A stretch of 23,381 bases of DNA from CAZQIC01 sp964593555. Its GTDB lineage: Bacteria > Bacteroidota > Bacteroidia > JAFLBG01. A program made the position numbers and the translations under genes. The stretch covers positions 1-23,381 of the forward strand of contig CAZQIC010000072.1 of assembly GCA_964593555.1 (NCBI GenBank), written 5' to 3'. Shown in pieces: positions 1-7,063 of the stretch; positions within the stretch are counted from its first letter, which is position 1, and each line of letters opens with the position of its first letter. The notes under the pieces were generated by a model. It worked only from the letters and a program-made list of their open reading frames with translations, ran no database searches and had not been told where the DNA came from.

Positions 1-87
1 AAATAGGCAAACCTCGCATTTTGTGGCTACCCCTCCTCTTTTTCCGTAATCCAAATAAAATTTGATTTGCAGTCTATTAATGTAACC

Positions 88-213
88 ATGACTGAAAGAA
101 AAATAAATTTTAAGAAGATTAATAATTGTGAAATAAAAAATAGGATTGCGTTTCAGAACTTAATTCTAAAGGATTTTCAGGGAAAGAGGATAAACATAAA
201 TAATTATGAATAG
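88..213 (+). CDS. Small hypothetical protein (41 aa) at the head of the element operon
   Basis: An ATG-start ORF of 41 codons, rich in Lys, Asn and Ile, beginning MTERKINFKKINNCEI. It has no recognisable domain, signal peptide or membrane segment. The main support is position: its last eight bases overlap the ATG of the next gene at 206, the same tight coupling seen throughout the operon. Bases 1-87 upstream contain no gene that I can see and may hold the promoter, although I could not place a convincing TAnnTTTG box. It could be chance in AT-rich DNA. Confidence 0.4.
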   Translation: MTERKINFKKINNCEIKNRIAFQNLILKDFQGKRININNYE

Positions 214-454
214 AAATTCCTCCTTATCCCCGTCAGAAATTATTGAGAAATATCCAGTATTAGAAACTAAGCTAAACATTGGAGCTTCTGAAATTGGGTT
301 GTTTCTGAAATGCAAACTCCTTTCAGGATTCTACGATAGAACAAGAAGAGTTGCAATGATTGAAGAACAATCAGTAATTGATTTAGTTCAATACATCAAC
401 CAAAAAATTGAAGAACAAAAAATCATTCTAAATGGCAAGACCAAAAAAATATAA
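206..454 (+). CDS. Small putative DNA-binding protein (82 aa)
   Basis: Function is not recognised with certainty. The protein is mostly helical, with the pattern SEIIEKYPVL then IGASEIGLFLKCKLLSG, followed by basic residues (YDRTRRVAMI) and a C-terminal amphipathic helix that may form a coiled coil (residues 52-75). This resembles small winged-helix or excisionase-like proteins placed before replication genes in Bacteroidota mobile elements; that is inference. Its last 23 bases overlap the replication gene at 432 in another frame, which points to translational coupling and joint function. A regulatory role or a replication accessory role is equally possible. Confidence 0.6.
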   Translation: MNRNSSLSPSEIIEKYPVLETKLNIGASEIGLFLKCKLLSGFYDRTRRVAMIEEQSVIDLVQYINQKIEEQKIILNGKTKKI

Positions 455-1808
455 CGCAGATTACTTTCCGCACAATAACGATATGCGGAATGATAGACGA
501 TGCAAGGCATTGAGAAGCAAATTTAATTTAGAAGGTTATGCAGTTTTTGTAATGCTTTTAGAAGCACTCACAGGAGCTAATCACTTTCAAATTGAGGATA
601 ACAAAATGGAACTGGAGCTAATTGCAGGGGACATTGATATAGATTCTAAAAAATTAAATGCCATACTGGAATATTTAGTAAAGCTCGGACTATTGGTAAA
701 AGAGGGCGATTTAATCAGTTCGCCAATGCTGAACGATTTAAAAAATATTTTAAATGATATACGAGAAAAAGACAGAGGGCGAAAAACCAATGTTTCGGAA
801 AACCCTACAAAGGAAAACGACCAAAAGGAAAACGAGGTTATCCAGTCGGAAAATAAAGTTATCCAATCGGAAAACGCACAAAGTAAAGTAAAGGAAAGCA
901 AAGTAAATAAAAGGAAAGAAAATGAAATTAAAGAAAAGGGGGGTAAGGGAATTTCGCCCCCAATTTTTTTAAATAATTTTTCTTTTTCAGAAAACGCAAG
1001 TACAGACCAACTGCTAAACAACGAAAAAGAAATACCCAAAGAAAAAAGTTCCGCAAAAAAAGAAAACATTACACCGCAAGATGTAAAACTCTGCAAACAG
1101 GTATTTGAAAGGTTTGCACCAATGTATGTTTGGGAGGGAAAGGATAACGAACAACTGGTTTTATTGCTCAAAAAAATACTTATCACAAAATCCGACTTGC
1201 AAAATGAAACCCAATTAGCCGATGCGTTTTTGAGTTTGATTCAAAAGCTACCTGAATACTGGCGAACAAAGAAGTTTACCATACCCAACCTATGTAACAA
1301 TTACAATGAAATTGTTAGCGAAATACGAGCCAACAATCTAACCACAAAGGGTAAAAAACAAACATCAAGCTACAAACCAATAGTTCCAAGACAGCCTGAA
1401 ATAAAGCGAGAAAAGACCCCCGAAGAAAAGCAAAAAATAAGAACAGATTTTATAAAATCAATTTGCGAAGCATACGAAAAATTTGTGGCGACAGGAGAAC
1501 ATGGCTACCTGCCTATGTGGGTAATGCACGATACACTTGTCGAAGAAAATGTTTTGAAATTATCCGAAAAGAAATTAGCTCAATACAAAATACAGGCTAT
1601 TGATGCGAGAAAAGTAGAATTACAAAAGCCCCAACACTCACACGAAGCAAGAACATTCAGAGGAATACTCGAAAATTTCAGCAACGAAATTGAAAAAGGA
1701 AATGAGAAAAGCAGAATTGACGTGGCAATCAAAAACCTTTCTGTACAAGGATTATTTAAGGATTTGAAGAAAAAACAAATTGATATAAAAACTCTATTTA
1801 ACCGATAA
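432..1808 (+). CDS. DUF4373 (Lin1244/Lin1753-type) replication initiation or replisome-organiser protein
   Basis: 458 residues. Residues about 5-115 match the DUF4373/Lin1244 N-terminal winged-helix type: MARPKKYNADYFPHNNDMRN, then LEGYAVFVMLLEAL and a second helical part ending DIREKDRGRK. Known members are phage and plasmid proteins thought to start replication or load the helicase. A Lys/Glu/Asn-rich, low-complexity linker (about 115-215) follows, holding a tandem heptad VIQSENK/VIQSENA, then a helical C-terminal half (about 220-458) typical of a helicase-loading or primosome partner. The DNA of the linker carries DnaA-box-like repeats followed by an AT-rich stretch (837-989), a layout known from the lambda O gene, whose origin is inside the initiator gene. 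The gene overlaps the one before it and lies five bases from the next. Confidence 0.75.
   Translation: MARPKKYNADYFPHNNDMRNDRRCKALRSKFNLEGYAVFVMLLEALTGANHFQIEDNKMELELIAGDIDIDSKKLNAILEYLVKLGLLVKEGDLISSPMLNDLKNILNDIREKDRGRKTNVSENPTKENDQKENEVIQSENKVIQSENAQSKVKESKVNKRKENEIKEKGGKGISPPIFLNNFSFSENASTDQLLNNEKEIPKEKSSAKKENITPQDVKLCKQVFERFAPMYVWEGKDNEQLVLLLKKILITKSDLQNETQLADAFLSLIQKLPEYWRTKKFTIPNLCNNYNEIVSEIRANNLTTKGKKQTSSYKPIVPRQPEIKREKTPEEKQKIRTDFIKSICEAYEKFVATGEHGYLPMWVMHDTLVEENVLKLSEKKLAQYKIQAIDARKVELQKPQHSHEARTFRGILENFSNEIEKGNEKSRIDVAIKNLSVQGLFKDLKKKQIDIKTLFNR
837..989 (+). other. Candidate replication origin inside the initiator gene
   Basis: Two tandem 21-bp units begin at 837 and 858. Each contains TTATCCA (838-844 and 859-865), seven bases of the nine-base DnaA box TTATCCACA, on the same face of the helix because the spacing is two turns. 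They are followed by A-rich direct repeats (about 879-937), a G6 run (938-943) that can pair with C5 at 957-961, and then a strongly AT-rich stretch (962-989) that could unwind. The arrangement is seen in the sequence; origin function is inferred by analogy with iterons inside phage initiator genes. The repeats could instead just reflect a low-complexity protein linker. Confidence 0.35.
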
Positions 1809-1813
1809 GCATT

Positions 1814-2008
1814 ATGGACACAGGAATATTTTTAACGATTAAAGACCTAATGAAACTCTTAGGTAGCAATAGTTATAGCAGTTGTGCTAATCAGCATAAA
1901 ATAATACGGGATTGCATAGCAACAGGCAAAAAGAAACTCACGATAAAAGAGTATTGTGATTACGAAAAAATAGAGTTTGATGTTGTTTGGAAGTTTATCA
2001 GAGGATGA
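1814..2008 (+). CDS. Small helix-turn-helix, excisionase-like protein (64 aa)
   Basis: A compact HTH protein: IKDLMKLLGSNSYSSC supplies the first helices, the middle HKIIRDCIATGKKKLTI is basic, and the end EYCDYEKIEFDVVWKFIRG is the part most conserved with the broken copy at 18238-18443. The pattern fits small excisionase- or MerR-like DNA-binding proteins of Bacteroidota mobile elements. It starts five bases after the replication gene, so it is probably co-transcribed. A 112-bp gap follows, the largest in the element, so this gene likely closes the early replication/regulation unit. Roles in excision or in repressing the structural operon are both possible. The existence of a second, decayed homologue shows that it is a real, mobile gene family. 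Confidence 0.7.
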   Translation: MDTGIFLTIKDLMKLLGSNSYSSCANQHKIIRDCIATGKKKLTIKEYCDYEKIEFDVVWKFIRG

Positions 2009-2092
2009 AACCTATCCATTAAAATCAATAATTATCATGAATTATCAGTCCGATTCCATGTTATTAAAATAGTTCCCATTAAGCCGTTGCAC

Positions 2093-2109
2093 TTTTGTTT
2101 CAAACAAAA
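2093..2109 (+). promoter_or_regulatory. 17-bp palindrome before the structural operon
   Basis: TTTTGTTT-C-AAACAAAA is a perfect inverted repeat with 8-bp arms around a single base, ending 11 bases before the ATG at 2121. It lies in the only sizeable intergenic gap of the element (2009-2120), just after the HTH gene. It could be an operator for that HTH protein or for another regulator of the structural operon. Promoter boxes are not clear here. Confidence 0.4.
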
Positions 2110-2120
2110 ATAAATTAGCA

Positions 2121-2387
2121 ATGGAAAAAACAGAAGCACTTCTTCTCATCAACAGCGTCCTGCTGGGCATTATTAGCATAATGTTTTTAGTGATAGGTTA
2201 TTTTTTAAAAGACCTGCACAAAGATTTTAAAATTCTTATCGAACGAGTGAATAAACTCTATTCCGATTTGTATTCACACATCAATTTATTTGAGGGTATT
2301 TCAAAAATGTTTCAAAAACAAATTGACACACTTGAAAACAGGATTGAGCAATTAGAAGAAAAAAAAGCTAAAGGCAAAGATGAATAG
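2121..2387 (+). CDS. Small membrane protein with coiled-coil tail (88 aa)
   Basis: One N-terminal transmembrane helix (about residues 8-30, LINSVLLGIISIMFLVIGYF) is followed by a long amphipathic helix, residues about 32-82, with heptad-like spacing (FQKQIDTLENRIEQLEEKK) predicted to form a coiled coil. The tail ends in Lys/Glu-rich sequence. No enzyme motif is present. It is the first gene of the putative structural block and overlaps the next by eight bases. A membrane-anchored coiled coil would fit a virion membrane, a spike or an assembly scaffold, but the sequence does not decide. Function is unknown. Confidence 0.65.
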   Translation: MEKTEALLLINSVLLGIISIMFLVIGYFLKDLHKDFKILIERVNKLYSDLYSHINLFEGISKMFQKQIDTLENRIEQLEEKKAKGKDE

Positions 2388-2865
2388 TCTGACAAAAATA
2401 TTAATCGGCACAGGCGTGGTTTTAACTGGAGGTTACTTATTCCGAATGAGCCGAACATCGGCAAATTTAGAAATAGAAGCTAATAGCGAGATTCTTAGTC
2501 TGAAAGTTTCGGGGCTAACGGTTCGGATAAATGCAAAAATTAAAAACCCTACCGATGGAACATTGAAAATAAAATATCCATTCCTGAAACTGATTTTCAA
2601 AGGAGAAACATTAGGAAGTTCTCAAGTGATAGACAAGGATATAACCATTCCAAAGTTCGGAGAAGTAAATATTGAGGGTATCATAATCAATATACCGCTT
2701 ACTGGAATTTTCTCGATAGCAATGGATTTGCTGAAAGCATTAAAAACAAATGAGGGAGTGAAAGTAAGTGTAAAAGTAATCACAACGATTTACACCACAT
2801 TCAGCACTCTGCCTTATGAAACAGAAATTGAGCAGGTATTAAGAGCAAGTAAAACGAGTAAGTAA
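2380..2865 (+). CDS. LEA14-like (LEA_2/WHy-type) protein with N-terminal membrane anchor
   Basis: 161 residues. An N-terminal hydrophobic helix (about 5-24, TKILIGTGVVLTGGYLFRM) looks like an uncleaved signal anchor. The rest is beta-rich and shows the LEA_2 pattern: LSLKVSGLTVRINAKIKNPT, then a core ending ...SQVIDKDITIPKFGEV and IEGIIINIPL. The NPT element after the second strand is typical of that immunoglobulin-like fold. Known LEA14-like domains are seen in bacterial lipoproteins and archaeal or plant stress proteins; an enzymatic role is not expected. Its place between two membrane proteins of the same operon suggests a membrane-associated structural component facing the outside. The family assignment rests on pattern recognition and would need a profile search. 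Confidence 0.6.
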   Translation: MNSLTKILIGTGVVLTGGYLFRMSRTSANLEIEANSEILSLKVSGLTVRINAKIKNPTDGTLKIKYPFLKLIFKGETLGSSQVIDKDITIPKFGEVNIEGIIINIPLTGIFSIAMDLLKALKTNEGVKVSVKVITTIYTTFSTLPYETEIEQVLRASKTSK

Positions 2866-2872
2866 AATACCA

Positions 2873-4435
2873 ATGGAAGCCAATATCAAACGACAAATAA
2901 AAAGCGGTGCGGAGTTTAATCACTTGTTTCCAAAGCCACAAGGCGAGGAAATAGAAATTAAACGTGAAGCCGATGTATCGGAAACGGTAGCATTTATTCC
3001 GCAGGTGGTATTGGAAACATTACACGATACAAACAGAATTGCAAAACTATTAAAAGGAAATACACTTGATGAAACGTGCAGTAATATATGGCACTTTGTC
3101 TATAACCATATACAGTATGCAAAAGACAAAGACGGTGTTGAACAAATTAGAAGACCAGCTCGTGCTTGGTATGATAGAACACGAGGTGTTGATTGTGATT
3201 GTTACACGGTTTTTATCAGTAGCATTTTAACCAACCTTGAAATACCGCATACATACCGAATCACTAAATATAAAAACAGAAGTTATTTCCAACACATCTA
3301 CCCGATAGTGCCAACCAGTAATGGCGATTACATCACGATAGATTGTGTAGTGAACGATTACAATTACGAAGAACCATACACCGAAAAAAAAGATACACCT
3401 ATGAAACTACATTATTTAAACGGAATAGAAAACGAACAAAACAATCAACTTATGGAAATAGAAGAAAACGTAGATACCCTTGATTTAATGGGTACAGAAG
3501 ATGATTTTGACGGGATAGGCAAAATCAATCTTAAAAAAATTAAAGAAGGAGCGAAAAAAGCACTTCACGTTGTAAACCGATTAAACCCTGCAACTGGCTT
3601 GTTGCGAGTGGGTGTATTGGCTTCAATGAAACTCAATTTGATGAAAATTGCAGGTCGTATTCGATACGCCTACTTGACCGAAGAACAGGCAAAAGCCAAA
3701 GGGTTAGACATTGATAAATACCACAAGTTGAAAAAAATCCTGACAAAATTAGAAGATGTTTTTTACAGCGGTGGCGGTAAAAAAGAAAACCTAAAAAAAG
3801 CAATCCTTACAGGTAAAGGAAACAAAGACCGAGAGATAAGCGGTCTGGGAATGGTTGCCGATACCACATTCTATGATGAAAATACACCATTGGAGGTTTT
3901 GCTATCAGGCATTTATGAAGAAGAAGGAATGGAAGGATTAGATGGATTGGGTGTTGTAACATCAGCAGCCATAGCAGCAGCTACAAGTGCAATGGCAATC
4001 ATTGCAGGACTTATTAAACAAGTAGGTGGCATGAAAAAAGGCGGTAAAGATGTACCATCAGGCGAAGAAGGTTCGTCATCCGAAAATGTTGATACCTCCG
4101 ATGTGGATTCAGGCGATAGCGGTAGTTCAAATAAAATGATGAAAAAAAGCTCATCAGGTTCAAGCGACAGCGGTAGTGATGATTCAGGTGGCGGAAGTGG
4201 CTCAGGTGGTTTTATAGAAAAAACAAAAACTTGGGTTAAAGAGAATCCGATGAAAGCAGGGGCGGTTGCTCTTGGAACTGGTGCAGCAATTTATTTCGGG
4301 ATTAAACACTTTACAAAAAAGAAGGAAAAACAGAAAGGCTTATCAGGAGTGTATCACAAAAAACACAAAAAGAAAAAGGGCAAAGCGAAACACGCTCATC
4401 ACAAACATCATAAAGCTCCCATTGCTTTACTGTAA
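2873..4435 (+). CDS. Transglutaminase-like cysteine protease with membrane-associated C-terminal region
   Basis: 520 residues. Residues about 65-165 carry a transglutaminase/papain-fold core: GVDCDCYTVFISSIL with catalytic Cys108, FQHIYPIV with His141, and DYITIDCVV with Asp157, a complete Cys-His-Asp triad in the usual order. A helical middle region (about 220-300) follows, then an Ala-rich hydrophobic stretch (about 363-385), a Ser/Gly/Asp-rich linker (about 395-447), a Gly/Ala-rich transmembrane segment (about 460-482, GAVALGTGAAIYFGI) and a very basic Lys/His tail. Enzyme plus glycine-rich membrane anchor plus basic tail suggests a virion or membrane protein acting as a maturation protease, crosslinker or cell-wall-entry enzyme. 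The triad is seen; the virion role is inferred from neighbours. Confidence 0.7.
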   Translation: MEANIKRQIKSGAEFNHLFPKPQGEEIEIKREADVSETVAFIPQVVLETLHDTNRIAKLLKGNTLDETCSNIWHFVYNHIQYAKDKDGVEQIRRPARAWYDRTRGVDCDCYTVFISSILTNLEIPHTYRITKYKNRSYFQHIYPIVPTSNGDYITIDCVVNDYNYEEPYTEKKDTPMKLHYLNGIENEQNNQLMEIEENVDTLDLMGTEDDFDGIGKINLKKIKEGAKKALHVVNRLNPATGLLRVGVLASMKLNLMKIAGRIRYAYLTEEQAKAKGLDIDKYHKLKKILTKLEDVFYSGGGKKENLKKAILTGKGNKDREISGLGMVADTTFYDENTPLEVLLSGIYEEEGMEGLDGLGVVTSAAIAAATSAMAIIAGLIKQVGGMKKGGKDVPSGEEGSSSENVDTSDVDSGDSGSSNKMMKKSSSGSSDSGSDDSGGGSGSGGFIEKTKTWVKENPMKAGAVALGTGAAIYFGIKHFTKKKEKQKGLSGVYHKKHKKKKGKAKHAHHKHHKAPIALL

Positions 4436-4468
4436 TTAACAGAATCACTAAAATTTAAAACGACAATA

Positions 4469-5083
4469 ATGAAAACCAAAAGTAAATACAAAAGAAAACG
4501 TGCCTTACACGGAACGGCAGTAGCTAAAACTACTGGCGAAAAAGTTAAGGATAGTGTAGTTCAAACAGGCAAAGATTTATTAATCGGTGTTATCGGTGGC
4601 GGTATTGCAGGTGCAGTAATCGGTAAATCTTCACTATTAATTGGTGCAGGTATAACAGGATACGGACACTACGCAAACAAACCTACCCTATCAACATTTG
4701 GTATCGGTATGATGGCTGCAAGTGGCTTTAATGCAGGAACTAATCCCACCAATGGTGTAGATGGTTTTAGCAAAGAAGATGTAAAAGCCCGATTAATGAA
4801 CTTCAAGGACAGCTTCACTTCCAAATTGTTTTTAAATAAGATTATCAAAAAGAAAACAGAGGAAAGTGCAAACGGTGTTGGTGCAGTTCAATACTACGAG
4901 TATCCAAACGAAAACAAGGAGCTTGATTTTTCAGCACTTGACCGCTTACAAACTCAAGTTATCCAAAGTGGAATCGACTACAAAAAAAGTATGCAGGGAA
5001 TAGAATCACGTTCCGAAGAATCAGCAAAACCAATCTATGGTAGTGATGAATCGGAAATGGATTTTGCAACAGCCTCTTATTAA
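4469..5083 (+). CDS. Glycine-rich membrane protein (204 aa), putative virion membrane component
   Basis: A basic N-terminus (KTKSKYKRKRALHG) is followed by two or three glycine-rich hydrophobic stretches between residues about 30 and 95: LLIGVIGGGIAGAVIG, SSLLIGAGITGYGHY and FGIGMMAASGFNAG. Such small-residue helices are common in proteins of viral internal membranes, but also in unrelated glycine-zipper proteins. The C-terminal half is soluble and acidic, with no known motif. The gene sits 33 bases after the protease gene and 46 bases before the capsid candidate, inside the same transcription unit. I do not recognise the family; virion membrane protein is the most economical inference. Confidence 0.6.
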   Translation: MKTKSKYKRKRALHGTAVAKTTGEKVKDSVVQTGKDLLIGVIGGGIAGAVIGKSSLLIGAGITGYGHYANKPTLSTFGIGMMAASGFNAGTNPTNGVDGFSKEDVKARLMNFKDSFTSKLFLNKIIKKKTEESANGVGAVQYYEYPNENKELDFSALDRLQTQVIQSGIDYKKSMQGIESRSEESAKPIYGSDESEMDFATASY

Positions 5084-5129
5084 CCTAAATCAAATCAATT
5101 AATAATAACAACAACTAAAAATCAAAACT

Positions 5130-5855
5130 ATGTTCGGAGAAATCGAAACAATCGAAAACAGCGAGTTCAACAATGTCGGAGCTTTATTAGGTCTTGACGG
5201 AGAAATGAATAATGAATTATTGGGAGCTTTAAAACAATTGCCACCCATTCGCAGACAAATGGCAATAAACAAATTAACTGCACCTGCAATGGGGAGTAAA
5301 GGCTCTCGTGCGGAAATGGAAAAGCATTTTAAGGAATTGCCAAAACATATCAAAGATGAATTGGCAAAAGGAAACTTGCGTTTAGCGGATGCTTTAATCT
5401 ATTCGATTAAACCAGTTTCGTCAAAAACCATTAAGATGTTTGAAACGCAAGACGATAAAGAAATCGGCTTACGCAATATCTCCAATGCGAAGTTGCCGAA
5501 AAACCAAGCATTGCTTGTAAGCGGTATTGTGGTAATGGCAGGTGTATCTCAAAACAATACGAAAGATGCAATCATGTCCACTTATTTCAATGCGGTAGAT
5601 TCATTCCCTGCACTTGCATTGGGCGAATCAAATTTGAAAGCCAACAAGAAAATAATAATGCCTGAAACAAGCAATTATTTTTTCAAAAACACTTATTTCA
5701 GCGGAAGACCGCTTGGATATTACAAATTGGCAAACCCTCGTTTGATTCACGATGATATTTTAATTGAGTTCACCGTTGAATTGGGAACGATGTTAAACAT
5801 TCCTGAAAACACTCAATTGTTTGTTGGTTTACACGGAACAATCACAACTCCTTAA
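5130..5855 (+). CDS. Candidate major capsid protein (241 aa)
   Basis: The first ~90 residues are helical and charged (ELLGALKQLPPIRRQMAINK, MEKHFKELPKHIKDELAKG). From about residue 95 the protein is beta-rich: ISNAKLPKNQALLVSGIVVM, then a run of short strands to DDILIEFTVELGTMLNIPEN and the closing strand QLFVGLHGTITTP. This ending resembles viral jelly-roll capsid proteins. There is no signal peptide, membrane helix or enzyme motif. The central position among small beta-rich proteins, the length and the GC-rich hairpin right after it (which could protect or limit the transcript) support a highly expressed structural protein. This is inference: no family match is claimed, and a structure prediction would be the decisive test. 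Confidence 0.55.
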   Translation: MFGEIETIENSEFNNVGALLGLDGEMNNELLGALKQLPPIRRQMAINKLTAPAMGSKGSRAEMEKHFKELPKHIKDELAKGNLRLADALIYSIKPVSSKTIKMFETQDDKEIGLRNISNAKLPKNQALLVSGIVVMAGVSQNNTKDAIMSTYFNAVDSFPALALGESNLKANKKIIMPETSNYFFKNTYFSGRPLGYYKLANPRLIHDDILIEFTVELGTMLNIPENTQLFVGLHGTITTP

Positions 5856-5858
5856 TAA

Positions 5859-5897
5859 GCCCCATCTAAATCCTCCCCGAAATGGGGAGGGCTTTGT
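5859..5897 (+). repeat. GC-rich REP-like hairpin after the capsid candidate
   Basis: CCTCCCC (5872-5878) and GGGGAGG (5884-5890) form a perfect 7-bp stem around the loop GAAAT, in an otherwise AT-rich region, four bases after the stop-codon region of the capsid candidate. The sequence around it (CCCATCTAAATCCTCCCC, then GGGGAGGGCTTT) looks like dispersed repeats I recall from many Bacteroidota genomes. No T-run follows, so it is more likely a transcript-stabilising or attenuating hairpin than a full terminator. Confidence 0.6.
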
Positions 5898-5921
5898 TAA
5901 ACTAAATAATATAAAAAGACT

Positions 5922-6305
5922 ATGGGAACCATACGCAAACGATTTGATATTAAAGTACAGGAAGCAGGTAAAACTGTATCTGAAAAATTTGAACTGGATA
6001 AAACAGCTAAAACCATTTCAGGGATTGTAATTACATCCGACAGAGAAGATTTATTGTTTTTCAGAGGAGAGCAAAAAATTGAAATCAATGGAAAAGAATA
6101 TTTCCCTGAAGATTATGAATCGAAACTTTTAATGACAAGCCTGAATGTGCCAACGAACAATCGTTACTACGATTTAAAAAATGCAGAGCCGGGCAATGGC
6201 ATTATAAATTTCAATTATACCGACCATAATCATCAACAAGCACAATTTGCACCTTACCGTGTAAGCCTGTATGTGCAATACGAAACAGAAGATGCAAAAA
6301 ACTAA
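5922..6305 (+). CDS. Small beta-rich structural-type protein (127 aa), paralogue of the following split gene
   Basis: The protein is predicted to be almost all strand: IRKRFDIKVQEAGKTVSEKF, KTISGIVITSD, IEINGKEYF, IINFNYTDHN, and a final strand pair APYRVSLYVQYETE. There is no membrane segment or catalytic motif. It aligns over its whole length with the joined products of the next two ORFs: the segment KTAKTISGIVITS parallels KNAKKITGIQITT, and QFAPYRVSLYVQYETE parallels EFSPYEVNIYITYEVEE. Duplicated small beta proteins beside a capsid candidate suggest minor capsid, vertex or jelly-roll proteins. It overlaps the next ORF by 14 bases. The true function is unknown. Confidence 0.65.
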   Translation: MGTIRKRFDIKVQEAGKTVSEKFELDKTAKTISGIVITSDREDLLFFRGEQKIEINGKEYFPEDYESKLLMTSLNVPTNNRYYDLKNAEPGNGIINFNYTDHNHQQAQFAPYRVSLYVQYETEDAKN

Positions 6306-6432
6306 AATCAAAATACATAAGCTAACGATTAAGCGTTCGGGCGAAAAGCAATTGTTTCAAGTCAAGCTACCGAAAAACGCTAAAAAAATTACTGGTATTC
6401 AGATAACAACGCAACCACTTATTACAGGATAA
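6292..6432 (+). CDS. N-terminal part of a split paralogue of the preceding protein (46 aa)
   Basis: A 46-codon ORF starting inside the end of the preceding gene. Its sequence KITGIQITT and the strand before it match the first ~40 residues of the 127-residue upstream protein. It ends with TAA at 6430-6432, one base before the ATG of the next ORF, whose product matches the remaining part. The pair is either two coupled proteins (stop-start reinitiation), the product of a +1 shift, or a gene broken by one indel. It is short, so existence as a separate protein is uncertain, but the homology argues that the frame is or was translated. Confidence 0.55.
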   Translation: MQKTKIKIHKLTIKRSGEKQLFQVKLPKNAKKITGIQITTQPLITG

Positions 6433-6433
6433 A

Positions 6434-6748
6434 ATGGTAATTATTAGACCGCCCTTCTCGTTAAAAACAGGCAATCTCCGCTTACAGCTTAATCGGAAAG
6501 ATGATATTTTTCATTCGGAAGATGTGGGCAATACGGATGTATTGCCTGTTTACGAGAGCTTAATCGGGATTCCTAAAATTGGTTTTGGACACGGTAAATT
6601 TTATGCAAGTGGAGTGAAGCTCGAAAAAATGGCGGTGGATATAAAGAAACAAGATACCATCATCGGAGGCTTTTATGAAGATACGATACAGGGAGAGTTC
6701 AGCCCTTATGAGGTTAATATTTATATCACATACGAAGTAGAAGAATGA
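6434..6748 (+). CDS. C-terminal part of the split paralogue, beta-rich (104 aa)
   Basis: Mostly strand-forming, beginning MVIIRPPFSLKTGNLRLQLN and ending GEFSPYEVNIYITYEVEE. The NLRLQLNRKDDIF stretch parallels EQKIEINGKEYF in the 127-residue upstream protein, and the C-terminal strands match closely. It therefore looks like the main body of a paralogue whose first strand is encoded by the preceding 46-codon ORF in another frame. The open frame extends only to 6407 upstream, so a longer start in this frame is not available. It overlaps the next gene by the ATGA at 6745-6748. Probably a small capsid or vertex protein; not recognised. Confidence 0.65.
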   Translation: MVIIRPPFSLKTGNLRLQLNRKDDIFHSEDVGNTDVLPVYESLIGIPKIGFGHGKFYASGVKLEKMAVDIKKQDTIIGGFYEDTIQGEFSPYEVNIYITYEVEE

Positions 6749-7062
6749 CTATCAATTACGCATTAGAGCATATACCACGAAGGATGCAGGAGTTAGAAGT
6801 AAACAACAATTACTTTCTAAAGTTCAGGCATTTCGTTATACCGCCCAATGATTCTTCAATTATTGACGGTTACAATGAATATTTTTTTCTCGTTCAGGCA
6901 GGTAATGATTTAAGAGTACGGTCAGAGTTTGGGTTATATGATTTACTGGACACAGGTATCAACGAACAACAATACGAGCATCAGGGAAAAATAACTATTA
7001 CAAACCCATCAAGCATTTTTAAGCATATCAAATTCATTCAGGTAATTCCAAAACATTTATAA
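6745..7062 (+). CDS. Small hypothetical beta-rich protein (105 aa)
   Basis: The predicted strands include NNYFLKFRHFVIPPND, YNEYFFLVQAG, DLRVRSEFGLYDLLD, KITITNP and the end HIKFIQVIPKHL. No membrane helix, signal peptide or catalytic motif is visible. It starts in the ATGA overlap with the previous gene and ends one base before the next, so it is part of the same translational train. Size, fold class and position fit a minor structural protein of a virus particle. I do not recognise the family. Confidence 0.6.
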   Translation: MTINYALEHIPRRMQELEVNNNYFLKFRHFVIPPNDSSIIDGYNEYFFLVQAGNDLRVRSEFGLYDLLDTGINEQQYEHQGKITITNPSSIFKHIKFIQVIPKHL

Positions 7063-7063
7063 G

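Noticed and set aside
1..87. Attachment site or tRNA at the left end
   Set aside because: No tRNA cloverleaf and no convincing direct repeat matching the right side (16882-18550) was found by eye; only a short AACCTCG is shared, which is chance level.
587..1186. Long minus-strand frame within the replication gene
   Set aside because: Composition (Ser/Phe-rich) is the reverse image of the Lys/Glu-rich linker; no domain, start signal or neighbour supports it.
5821..6030. Plus-strand frame spanning the GC hairpin and the start of the 127-residue gene
   Set aside because: It runs through the end of the capsid candidate and the repeat and its product has no strand or domain pattern; two better frames cover the same bases.
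6400..6436. Programmed -1 frameshift joining the two halves of the split paralogue
   Set aside because: The second frame is +1 relative to the first and no slippery heptamer is present; stop-start coupling or an indel explains it better.
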